From positions 1 through 12,697 of the forward strand of contig CAKQUI010000063.1 in the NCBI GenBank assembly GCA_934277495.1: a stretch of 12,697 nucleotides of DNA, given 5' to 3'. Both the position numbers and the translations under genes were made by a program. Origin of the DNA: an uncultured Clostridia bacterium. GTDB lineage: Bacteria; Bacillota; Clostridia; Peptostreptococcales; Anaerovoracaceae. Each line of letters opens with the position of its first letter. The stretch's first letter is position 1. Below, piece by piece: positions 1-6,620 of the stretch. The notes below the pieces were generated by a model that did no database searches, had not been told where the DNA came from, and saw nothing but the letters and a program-made list of their open reading frames with translations.

Positions 1-74
1 CCGAATGCCAGAGCAAGGACGTCTTTCATGTTGAGACTTTTCTGTAGTTCTTGTCTTCCTCCATTACTACTCAT
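1..74 (-). CDS. Partial N-terminus, probable APC-family amino-acid permease
   Basis: Only the first 25 codons are inside the window; the gene continues off the left edge. The start is ATG at 74-72, preceded by a good ribosome binding site (AAGGAGAA). The visible peptide begins MSSNGGRQELQKSLNMKD and continues VLALAFG. A short polar N-terminus running into a K-S-L-x-x-x-D-V-x-A-L-A-F-G stretch resembles the start of the first helix of APC-superfamily amino-acid transporters, which usually continue with a Gly-rich unwound helix. That helix lies outside the window, so the family call rests on resemblance only. The gene is transcribed leftward, in the same direction as the ATPase gene at 391-1539 but more than 300 bp from it, so it probably has its own promoter. 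Confidence 0.5.
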   Translation of the reverse strand, partial: MSSNGGRQELQKSLNMKDVLALAF

Positions 75-105
75 TTTGTTCTCCTTACATAAATAATAAA
101 ACATA

Positions 106-135
106 TTGATAACTTACGCCTATATATAAGTACAA
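106..135 (-). promoter_or_regulatory. Candidate promoter of the left-edge permease gene
   Basis: On the minus strand TTGTAC (135-130) and TATCAA (111-106) are separated by 18 bp and lie 32 bp upstream of the ATG at 74. The -35 matches consensus well but the -10 is only moderate, so this is a tentative sigma-A call. An overlapping TATATA-rich stretch (121-128) could serve as an alternative -10. Confidence 0.3.
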
Positions 136-312
136 GCATTGTGCCAAAACGACACGTTTCGGCAAAATTTTTCCGGAAATTATTTTCATTTTTCCTGTCT
201 CGATGTTGAAATTCTAACGTTTTTTAAATTTATAAAGTTTTCATATTGTCTGACTTTTCGCCATAAACATGTTATGTTTTTTATCGCAGCGGCATTTTTC
301 TTCACGTTTTCA

Positions 313-347
313 GGAAATAAATTTCCGTTTCAGGGCAATTTATTTCC
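313..347. repeat. Perfect 11-bp inverted repeat downstream of the ATPase gene
   Basis: GGAAATAAATT at 313-323 and its exact complement AATTTATTTCC at 337-347 are separated by 13 bp. The element lies 43 bp past the stop codon of the minus-strand ATPase gene (391) and could form an RNA hairpin in its 3' UTR. It is A/T-rich and no T-run follows on the minus strand, so it is a weak candidate for an intrinsic terminator. It could equally be an operator or RNA-stability element. The rest of 75-390 is AT-rich; apart from this and the promoter candidate I see nothing in it. Confidence 0.5.
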
Positions 348-390
348 GTTTTACGTAATTTATTGCTTATGTTCGGCACTTTATTTCATA

Positions 391-1539
391 CTACTTGAGT
401 ATGTTTTCTATCTCATTTATGATACTTTCTTTCATCAGACCACATTTATGGAAATCCATCGCAGATATATAGCACGATTCCAGCTCATCGTGACATTTTT
501 TTGCCTGAGCAAGCATTTTTATGGCTTTATCGATGTTTTCATGCAATTTTACCTTGAGATCCGGCAGTATATCGCAGGAAAAATTTTTCCCGTTTTCATA
601 CGGATCGATTTCTATTACTCTTGTTTTCCGACTGCTGTGGCGCTCTGCCGGCAGGCTGTGATATTCGTTTTCCGTCACCACTGCAAGATCAGCTTCGGCA
701 CATACTATATGTTCGGGGCGTTTATCCGGAGACATCGGACAGTAATACAGCTCTGTATCAAATCCTGCGTATCTCAGCCTGTCTGACACTGCTGCGATCA
801 TTTTCCCTGTATTGAATCCCGCTGCGGTTTTTATTATCACAAGCCTGCCTGTATTTTCGACAAGAGATTCCAGACCGCTTCTGATCCCTGCCGGAGTTAT
901 CGCATCTGCAAAAAACTTCTTTTCAATTCCGACCCTGCCGTCTCTGCCCATAGCATGGTCGTTTTTTACATGGGCCTCTGCCCTTTTGACAGCAGGGACA
1001 CTGTCTATTGCCATTGACAGCTGCATGAAAGCGTCCCGTTTCTGACCTTCGGTGATCATCTCATCCATGATATGGGATATGAAATCACGATATGTACCTG
1101 CACAATGCAGATACCCGTATGCCAGCTTGAAAAAACGTCCTGTTCTCACATTGATACTTGTTATCCTGTCACGGTCAAGCCTGAGAGTCTCCTCATCCCA
1201 GCATTCCCCCATATCAATTATCTTGTCTACAGCTCCCGGATTCACTGGATCTGTTATATGCGGTGATGTACCGTCCACCAGAGCTATCCTGCGTTCTCTT
1301 ATCAGGATACCGTCCAGAGATTCCGGGTCCGAAGAACACCACAGAAAATCGACATCTTCGCCTCTGCTGATGAAAAGCTCTCCGATCTCTTTCATCAGCG
1401 TTGATTTACCTGTACCCGGACCACCCTTTATGCAAAATATTTTTTCTGCTTTATTTTGCTCGATAATATAGTTATAATAGGAATGGAAACCATGTGGGGT
1501 ATTCCCGCCCGGAAAAATATTTCTTTTATGACCAGTCAT
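391..1539 (-). CDS. Tandem P-loop ATPase (PRK06851-like), second P-loop degenerate
   Basis: This predicted cytoplasmic protein of 382 residues has a textbook Walker A motif, GGPGTGKST, at residues 39-47. A Walker B-like strand (RRIALVDGTSP, Asp89) follows at 83-93. The order (N-T-P-x-G-F lead-in at 13-18, P-loop, C-S-S-D-P-E-S-L-D, then V-D-G-T-S-P-H) matches a Firmicutes P-loop family of unknown function, annotated PRK06851-like, whose members are internal duplications. The second half repeats this order: ITPAGI at 214-219, a strand RLVIIK, then TAAGFNTGKM at 238-247 where the second Walker A should be, and CPMSPDK matching CSSDPES. The second Walker B reads LAVVTENEYH, without the D-G-T. 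The second site has therefore probably lost ATP hydrolysis. The ATG at 1539 has a strong AAGGAGGT ribosome binding site. The gene is transcribed alone, divergently from 1637. Its physiological role is unknown. Confidence 0.75.
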   Translation of the reverse strand: MTGHKRNIFPGGNTPHGFHSYYNYIIEQNKAEKIFCIKGGPGTGKSTLMKEIGELFISRGEDVDFLWCSSDPESLDGILIRERRIALVDGTSPHITDPVNPGAVDKIIDMGECWDEETLRLDRDRITSINVRTGRFFKLAYGYLHCAGTYRDFISHIMDEMITEGQKRDAFMQLSMAIDSVPAVKRAEAHVKNDHAMGRDGRVGIEKKFFADAITPAGIRSGLESLVENTGRLVIIKTAAGFNTGKMIAAVSDRLRYAGFDTELYYCPMSPDKRPEHIVCAEADLAVVTENEYHSLPAERHSSRKTRVIEIDPYENGKNFSCDILPDLKVKLHENIDKAIKMLAQAKKCHDELESCYISAMDFHKCGLMKESIINEIENILK

Positions 1540-1636
1540 ATCTACCTGACCTCCTTCACACTATACTATGCGTCAGGTATCAGCGGGTGTTAAACATATA
1601 TGATAAAACTATACGATTATATACGAGGAGAAATTT

Positions 1637-2737
1637 ATGAAAAAGACATCACCACTGATAAACCGTATTTCTGTAATCGTGCTGCTGATATTTTCAGCAG
1701 CTTTCCTTCTGTATGGACTGAACGTGATACGAAATTCCATACATTATATAAATCTTTATGACAGTACTGCATCCGCCTCATCAGCAGCACAGTACGTTAT
1801 AACATCCTGCGCTTCATATTTCGGTTTCGCACTGCTTACAGCAGCAGCGGCCCTGTGCCTGTATAACTTGGATCGTATCGCTTCATCCATCGCTCTTCAG
1901 AAAAGCGATACTGTCAAACCAGCTGTATCCGAAACAGAAGACGCTGCAGAAAATACCGAGAGCATATCTCCTGTACAGTTATCCGATATCTTCAGCTCTG
2001 ATACTACAGGCCCTGATATCTCGGAAGTACTGCAGGAGCCTGTATCAGATGACGGAACATCCATTGAAAATATTTCTGATGAAAAAGAACTCGAAAATAC
2101 TGCTGCCCAGACAGATCCGATACAGACGACCGAAGAAGAATCAGAAGGAGGGAATGAAAACACCATATCCGCCGAAGATACGACAGAGCTCAGTGGTATA
2201 AGCATTTCAATCGAAGATGTGAGATCAGAAAGCGATACCGCCTCATCAGATACAGTTGAGAGCCACGAAGAGTGCGAGAGTACGAGTCTTTCAGATGAGG
2301 ATACATCTTTATCTTATTTCCCGGAAAATGAAATCAACATTGACGATATTTCCATTGATGACATTGACGAAAACATCACAGATGACAGCAGCAGTTCTGA
2401 AGAAAATGTATCACCGGAAAATGAAACCGTCCTGACCGATGCCGATAAACAGGATATATCTGATAATGCTGATGAGTTTTCCGATAAAGACAGTGAGAGC
2501 GGAGACAGTACTGCCGAAGACATCAACGACAACATCTCATCCGGTGAAGTAACAGACATAGCAGCTGACAATGATAAAGAAAATACCGGCAGTGATGACA
2601 GAGGATCGGACAATGACTCATCCACAGACGATAAGACCGGTAGCAGTGATGAAAATAACACACCGGAAGAACAGCCTTTCGTATATCACGAAAAGATCTC
2701 AAGCTCGATGATCAAAGATATCTTTGAAAGCCGATAA
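1637..2737 (+). CDS. Two-helix membrane protein with long acidic disordered tail
   Basis: I do not recognise a family. The 366-residue protein starts MKK and has two hydrophobic helices, about residues 10-31 and 54-76, joined by a short polar loop rich in Ser/Ala/Tyr. By the positive-inside rule (K2, K3, R10 before helix 1; R80, K89 after helix 2) both ends are likely cytoplasmic. Residues about 90-345 are low-complexity and dominated by Ser, Asp, Glu, Asn and Thr, so very acidic and presumably disordered. A similar segment occurs at both ends of the tail: SPVQLSDIFSS (111-121) and SSSMIKDIFES (355-365). A small internal repeat, IDDISIDDID, lies at 235-244. GAGGAG 8 bp before the ATG supports the start. 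It stands alone, divergent from the ATPase gene and followed by a hairpin. A scaffold or tether role is guesswork. Confidence 0.7.
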   Translation: MKKTSPLINRISVIVLLIFSAAFLLYGLNVIRNSIHYINLYDSTASASSAAQYVITSCASYFGFALLTAAAALCLYNLDRIASSIALQKSDTVKPAVSETEDAAENTESISPVQLSDIFSSDTTGPDISEVLQEPVSDDGTSIENISDEKELENTAAQTDPIQTTEEESEGGNENTISAEDTTELSGISISIEDVRSESDTASSDTVESHEECESTSLSDEDTSLSYFPENEINIDDISIDDIDENITDDSSSSEENVSPENETVLTDADKQDISDNADEFSDKDSESGDSTAEDINDNISSGEVTDIAADNDKENTGSDDRGSDNDSSTDDKTGSSDENNTPEEQPFVYHEKISSSMIKDIFESR

Positions 2738-2740
2738 AGC

Positions 2741-2770
2741 AAAACACCATCGTATATACGGTAGTGTTTT
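2741..2770 (+). terminator. Imperfect hairpin after the acidic-tail gene
   Basis: AAAACACCATCGTATA pairs with the downstream TATACGGTAGTGTTTT, with one mismatch and one G-U wobble, and starts 4 bp after the stop codon at 2737. The right arm ends in TTTT. No longer T-run follows, so terminator strength is uncertain, but position and symmetry suit a 3' end for the upstream gene. Confidence 0.5.
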
Positions 2771-2772
2771 GA

Positions 2773-2889
2773 GGAGCGTCCCAAAGTTTGTGTGAACCTT
2801 CAAACTTATGCAAGATAACATTACTCAGTTTGGAGGTTTTTATTATGTCGAATTATTGCAATAAGAAAAGATCATTCATACACACATAA
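2773..2889 (+). mobile_element. IS256-like insertion-sequence end with aborted transposase start
   Basis: The stretch at 2774-2798 (GAGCGTCCCAAAGTTTGTGT, then GAACC) resembles the terminal inverted repeat of IS256/Mutator-type elements, which commonly carry a TTTGTGTAAAC-like core. As expected for a left end, a strong ribosome binding site (TTTGGAGG, 2829-2836) and an ATG (2845) follow within 75 bp. The frame encodes only MSNYCNKKRSFIHT before TAA at 2887-2889, so the transposase is lost. No matching right-end repeat occurs before holA (2928). This looks like a residue of an old insertion. The family call is from memory of the end sequences, not from a search. Confidence 0.4.
2795..2838 (+). 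promoter_or_regulatory. Hairpin covering the ribosome binding site of the IS remnant
   Basis: AACCTTCAAACT (2795-2806) pairs with AGTTTGGAGGTT (2827-2838) over 12 bp with a single G-U wobble and a 20-nt loop. The 3' arm contains the GGAGG that precedes the ATG at 2845, so a transcript entering from outside would hide the translation signal. Several insertion sequences use such structures to block transposase synthesis from read-through transcripts. That role here is inference. Confidence 0.5.
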
Positions 2890-2910
2890 ACAGACAGCGG
2901 ATTTCCAAAT

Positions 2911-2928
2911 GATGGTTTTGGCACCATC
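2911..2928 (-). terminator. Short hairpin at the 3' end of holA
   Basis: On the minus strand GATGGT and ACCATC form a perfect 6-bp stem with a 6-nt loop. It starts inside the holA stop codon and is followed by ATTT. It is too small and lacks a clear T-run, so it is only a weak candidate for the end of the comEC-holA transcript. Confidence 0.3.
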
Positions 2929-3992
2929 TATATGGATGCAATAAAATATTCCAGCGCCAGCGTACTTTCAAAAAGTCCACTCTTTATGTTCCCGTCTATC
3001 TCATAAGCTGCTGAAAGTATCTTCCTGAGATGATCGGTACTGTATCTTCCTGTAAGCGACATCGCTTTTTTGACTCTGAACTGATGTACACCAAGTTTCT
3101 TTTGTATGGCAGCCAGCTGATTACCCTCTTCTTTCAGCTCTTTGACATCAAGTATAAGTTCTATCTGACTTGTTATCATGCGTATCAGCAGGAATACTGA
3201 TTCACCTGAAACCATCAGGTTATGCAGCAGCCTGAAAGCTTCATCTTTCCTGTTGCGTCCTATCGCATCGAGCATGGCAAATACATTGCTCTCCGGACTT
3301 ACTGAAAGCACCGCCATTACATCAGAATCTGTTATCTCATCACCATACGAATGTGCTATTATCTTTTTCAGATCGTTGTCAAGGTTATAGAGATTATACT
3401 CCACCGCCCTGTTGCCATACCCGCTTGATTCGATTATCGAATCTGTGACTGACGGTCTGTGCACCTTGCCTGCGCTCCTGAATCTTTTTTCTATGAAACT
3501 CCGCAGCAGTTTATCGTTAAGAGGCTGAAAATCATATACCTTGCCGCATTTTGAAGCAGCCGTCCTGACTTTGTTTTTTGTATTGGTATTTTCATCTTCA
3601 GCAGCGCACATGACAAGCAGACTTTCTTCAGGTATATCAGGCAGATACTCCGTAAGTTTTCGCACATCCGCCTCAGGGAAATTCTTCGATTTTCTCCCTG
3701 CTGCCGGCAGGAAATCAGGCAGTATGACTACCTTTCTCGGTGACATGAGACTGACTGTTTCAAGGCTTTCCTGTATCTTATCGAAAGAAAGCTCATCATC
3801 TTCAAGGACCACAAGGTCTATAGCCCTGCATGCGTCTGCAATATATTTTTTTTCCAGCGTTTCCGCATACCAGTGTATCAGATAGTCCTCCTTGCCGCAC
3901 AGCAGTACGACGCTCGGTATTTTTCCTGATTTCAGATCCTTTTCTATTGTAATAAAAGCGTGTTCCTTTTCTCTGCGATATCCTGATGCCAT
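2928..3992 (-). CDS. holA: DNA polymerase III subunit delta
   Basis: HolA is the clamp-loader subunit that opens the sliding clamp and works with gamma/tau and delta-prime to load it on primed DNA. The 354-residue length fits the family. Visible features in order are: the N-terminal strand and turn VVLLCGKEDYLIHW (28-41), equivalent to the usual YLFYGEEDYL; the P-R-K-V-V-I-L-P strand (85-92); the small-domain stretch around ESSGYGNRAVEYNLYNLDNDL (188-208); NVFAMLDAIG (236-245); the helical collar motif ESVFLLIRMITSQIELILDVKEL (264-286); and LGVHQFRVKKA (300-310) with IDGNIKSG (332-339). As is typical for delta, there is no intact Walker A. The ATG at 3992 has an AAGGA site 9 nt upstream. It lies 81 bp after comEC, the usual Firmicutes neighbour, and also has its own promoter. 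Confidence 0.9.
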   Translation of the reverse strand: MASGYRREKEHAFITIEKDLKSGKIPSVVLLCGKEDYLIHWYAETLEKKYIADACRAIDLVVLEDDELSFDKIQESLETVSLMSPRKVVILPDFLPAAGRKSKNFPEADVRKLTEYLPDIPEESLLVMCAAEDENTNTKNKVRTAASKCGKVYDFQPLNDKLLRSFIEKRFRSAGKVHRPSVTDSIIESSGYGNRAVEYNLYNLDNDLKKIIAHSYGDEITDSDVMAVLSVSPESNVFAMLDAIGRNRKDEAFRLLHNLMVSGESVFLLIRMITSQIELILDVKELKEEGNQLAAIQKKLGVHQFRVKKAMSLTGRYSTDHLRKILSAAYEIDGNIKSGLFESTLALEYFIASI

Positions 3993-4035
3993 CGATGATC
4001 ATCCTTCCTGACAATTTTTATATCTGTCTCATTCA

Positions 4036-4063
4036 ATTATACTGATAAAAATACAAATATCAA
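4036..4063 (-). promoter_or_regulatory. Sigma-A-type promoter of holA
   Basis: On the minus strand TTGATA (4063-4058) and a perfect TATAAT (4041-4036) are spaced by 16 bp in the comEC-holA gap, about 44 bp before the holA ATG. This suggests holA can be expressed independently of comEC read-through. Confidence 0.6.
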
Positions 4064-4073
4064 TACACCTTTT

Positions 4074-6437
4074 TCATCTGGTATTTTCGATCATCGTGAC
4101 AGTATCTATACTCCCGCCGTTTTTCCATCGTAATCCCACCGCTCCGTCAAGATCGTTCCTGAAAACTTTTATGCCTTTTTGTCTGTATGAATCTATCACC
4201 TCTCCATTGGGATGACCATAATTATTGCGCCCTACCTGGAATACAGCCATTTCCGGTGATGCTGCTTCTGTAAAGTCTTCGCTGTAGCTGTACCTGCTGC
4301 CATGATGTGCTACTTTCAGTATATCTGACTTCAGAGAACTGCCATAAAGTTCTGCAAGCCTGTCGTGACATTTATCATCTATATCGCCTGTGACAAGTAT
4401 ACTGCGTCCTTTATGCCGCACCTTCATTATCATACTGATGAGGTTCTCATCAGTTTCTTCTGTACAGACCTCGCCCTGACGCATATGTTCGGGCCACAGG
4501 ATATCTACCTCAGTATCTCTGTCAAGAGCTGCACTTTGTCCCTTATGCAGATATATTATATCCTCGCTGCCAAGACCTGTTTCCTGCAGTATTTTCGTCT
4601 CCCTTGATCTGTTGCCTTCATATATGTAAAGCTTTTCGACCATACCTTCCCTGCAAAGTTCCGCTATCCCTTTATAATGGTCTGTGTGAAGGTGAGTCAC
4701 GAAAACTCCTTTAAGTTTTCTTACACCGTTTTTCAGAAGGTATGGTTTCAGTACTTTCCTGCCGATATCGCTGTCTGCCTTCCCACCGCCGTCAAACAGA
4801 TAGCTGCCGCTGCGTGTTCTCAGATGCATGCAGTCTCCCTGACCGACATCCACGAAAACAACATCTGTACTTTTGAATTTATTTTCAAAACATGCTCCAC
4901 ACAGACCTGATACTACCAGCGTGAAGATGATACAGAGAATTATGATCCCCTTGCGTTTTTTCATAAAAAGCATCCTCCCTGTTTCTGACATGAACAGGAA
5001 TAAAAAGATATAGAACAGAGCCACCATCCTTATATCCGGGCTGACCACATCTATTGCCGTAACGCCCTTTGCATAAACAGCTTCATTCAGATATATCAGC
5101 GCCTTGCATAAAACCGACAGCAATGGCATCGAAAGCGACACAAGTGGTCTGAACACTACCATCGCTGCTGCTGAAACAAGACCTGCCGGTATGATGATCC
5201 CTGCAATAAATATAACCGGCACACTTATAAATACGGACAGCAGCGGCATACTGTTGAACACATATATCATATAAGGCGCCAGTCCCAGCTGTACCGCAAT
5301 ACCGGCGGACAGCATGCCTGTATATACCCGGTGTATATACGGCAGTATAAGTGCCAGTGTCAGTACGGCAAGATAAGACATCTGAAATCCAGCATCAAAG
5401 ACCCTGACAGGCTCAAGGATCATTGAAACGAGTGCAGTCATGAAGGCTGCTGAATCAAGGTCATACCTCCTGTGCGCTGCAGAAGCAAATATATGCGTTT
5501 CCACCATGGCTGCAGCTCTCACAACAGAAGGCGAAAAATCAGCAAGAACGGTGTAACACACGAAAAATACACTCATCGTTACGAAAAACAGCCTGCCCTT
5601 TTTACCACGCCACAGAAATGACAGAAATCCATATATCATACCTATATGTATACCACTGACAGCCAGGATATGTGCCGTACCGTTTTTCCGGAATGCTTCC
5701 ATCACATCTTCCTGTATCATATATGTTTCACCGAACATGATACCGTTTATCAGTCCTGCCGTTTCATCTCCGCATTTCATTTTTATTTCATCATTGAAAC
5801 AGCTTTTCATCAGATAAAGTTTTTCGTTCATGATACCAGGTAACGTCCTGCTTTTCACACATTCTGATATCTTTCCGGTCATTACTGCAGATATGCCGTC
5901 TGCCTCAAGATATCTGTAATAGTCAAAACATCCGGGATTCCTTCTGCCTGATGCTTTTTCACATGTTCCGTATGCAGTGATATGATTTCCCGGTATCGCT
6001 GTTTCATCCGGCAGGCCCTCAGAATAATCATTTATGAGAACACTGAACCTTCTGCCGCAGGGCTGTCCGTTGATACCCGATACCCTGACTTTATACTGAA
6101 TATATGCTTTCCCACTGCCTGAAGTTTTGGAAAAACGCTGCTGTACTGTACCTGACAGCGTATTTATGTCCGTAATGCAGTCTTCTATATCCTGTTTCTG
6201 TGCTGTATAACTGCACATATCCAGAAAGCTGCATGCCATACCGGCAGCTACAACAAGCACGAGGCTGGCAGCCCTCCTGCGTTCCTCATCGCCGCATCTT
6301 CGTATACATCTGAAAACGATCACAGCTGCAGCTATACATATTGTTAGTATCAATACTGCCGTTCCAGCACCAAGCATACGAAATATGACCGTTTCAAAGG
6401 CGAAAGAAACAGCGGCATAACATAATGGTCTTCTCAT
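4074..6437 (-). CDS. comEC: ComEC/Rec2 DNA-uptake channel protein
   Basis: ComEC is the integral membrane protein through which one DNA strand enters during natural transformation. This 787-residue copy has the full three-part architecture: an N-terminal membrane and soluble (OB-like) section (about 1-190); the central multi-helix competence domain (about 225-515) with HILAVSGIHIG (256-266) and FDAGFQMSYLAVL (347-359); and a C-terminal metallo-beta-lactamase-like domain (about 525-787). That domain keeps its metal-binding motifs: VDVGQGD (529-535), THLHTDH (581-587), TGD (683-685), HHGS (711-714) and GHP (741-743). It therefore looks functional. The ATG at 6437 has only a weak ribosome binding site (CAGG), which may limit translation despite a strong promoter. 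No other competence gene is in the window, so transformability cannot be judged. Confidence 0.93.
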   Translation of the reverse strand: MRRPLCYAAVSFAFETVIFRMLGAGTAVLILTICIAAAVIVFRCIRRCGDEERRRAASLVLVVAAGMACSFLDMCSYTAQKQDIEDCITDINTLSGTVQQRFSKTSGSGKAYIQYKVRVSGINGQPCGRRFSVLINDYSEGLPDETAIPGNHITAYGTCEKASGRRNPGCFDYYRYLEADGISAVMTGKISECVKSRTLPGIMNEKLYLMKSCFNDEIKMKCGDETAGLINGIMFGETYMIQEDVMEAFRKNGTAHILAVSGIHIGMIYGFLSFLWRGKKGRLFFVTMSVFFVCYTVLADFSPSVVRAAAMVETHIFASAAHRRYDLDSAAFMTALVSMILEPVRVFDAGFQMSYLAVLTLALILPYIHRVYTGMLSAGIAVQLGLAPYMIYVFNSMPLLSVFISVPVIFIAGIIIPAGLVSAAAMVVFRPLVSLSMPLLSVLCKALIYLNEAVYAKGVTAIDVVSPDIRMVALFYIFLFLFMSETGRMLFMKKRKGIIILCIIFTLVVSGLCGACFENKFKSTDVVFVDVGQGDCMHLRTRSGSYLFDGGGKADSDIGRKVLKPYLLKNGVRKLKGVFVTHLHTDHYKGIAELCREGMVEKLYIYEGNRSRETKILQETGLGSEDIIYLHKGQSAALDRDTEVDILWPEHMRQGEVCTEETDENLISMIMKVRHKGRSILVTGDIDDKCHDRLAELYGSSLKSDILKVAHHGSRYSYSEDFTEAASPEMAVFQVGRNNYGHPNGEVIDSYRQKGIKVFRNDLDGAVGLRWKNGGSIDTVTMIENTR

Positions 6438-6477
6438 TCAAAATACCTGCAGCGACAAACCTTTTTGTATTTTACTT

Positions 6478-6506
6478 ATAATAGCATTATTTACTTATTT
6501 TGTCAA
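6478..6506 (-). promoter_or_regulatory. Near-consensus sigma-A promoter of comEC
   Basis: On the minus strand a perfect TTGACA (6506-6501), 17-bp spacer and TATTAT (6483-6478), with a TG one base upstream of the -10 (extended -10). The predicted transcript start is roughly 35 bp before the comEC ATG. Confidence 0.75.
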
Positions 6507-6523
6507 TATTTTAAAAAAACATT

Positions 6524-6547
6524 CTGTAACACTGCCAATCTTTACAG
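6524..6547. promoter_or_regulatory. Inverted repeat between the divergent comEC and PBP promoters
   Basis: CTGTAA (6524-6529) and TTACAG (6542-6547) are separated by 12 bp. They sit between the two -35 boxes, about 9 bp from that of the PBP gene and 17 bp from that of comEC. The placement suits a shared regulator site, but six-base arms can occur by chance in AT-rich DNA. Confidence 0.25.
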
Positions 6548-6556
6548 TATCTTCTT

Positions 6557-6585
6557 TTTACATTTAATTTGTAATATGATATAAT
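6557..6585 (+). promoter_or_regulatory. Near-consensus sigma-A promoter of the class A PBP gene
   Basis: TTTACA (6557-6562), 17-bp spacer, perfect TATAAT (6580-6585) with TG one base upstream (extended -10). The start codon lies 35 bp downstream. Confidence 0.75.
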
Positions 6586-6620
6586 TAATAACAATTGTAT
6601 TAAAACAGGAGGAAGAGATT

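Noticed and set aside
139..786. Plus-strand 215-codon open frame
   Set aside because: It is largely antisense to the P-loop ATPase gene, has a Phe/Tyr/Cys-rich composition typical of antisense translation, and lacks a ribosome binding site.
1897..2661. Two minus-strand Ser/Val/Leu-rich frames (1897-2205 and 2314-2661)
   Set aside because: They are antisense images of the acidic Ser/Asp/Glu repeat-like coding sequence, which is naturally stop-poor on the other strand.
3802..4014. Minus-strand 70-codon frame overlapping the holA start
   Set aside because: Shifted frame of holA with Arg-rich composition; the holA frame has the correct family sequence and ribosome binding site.
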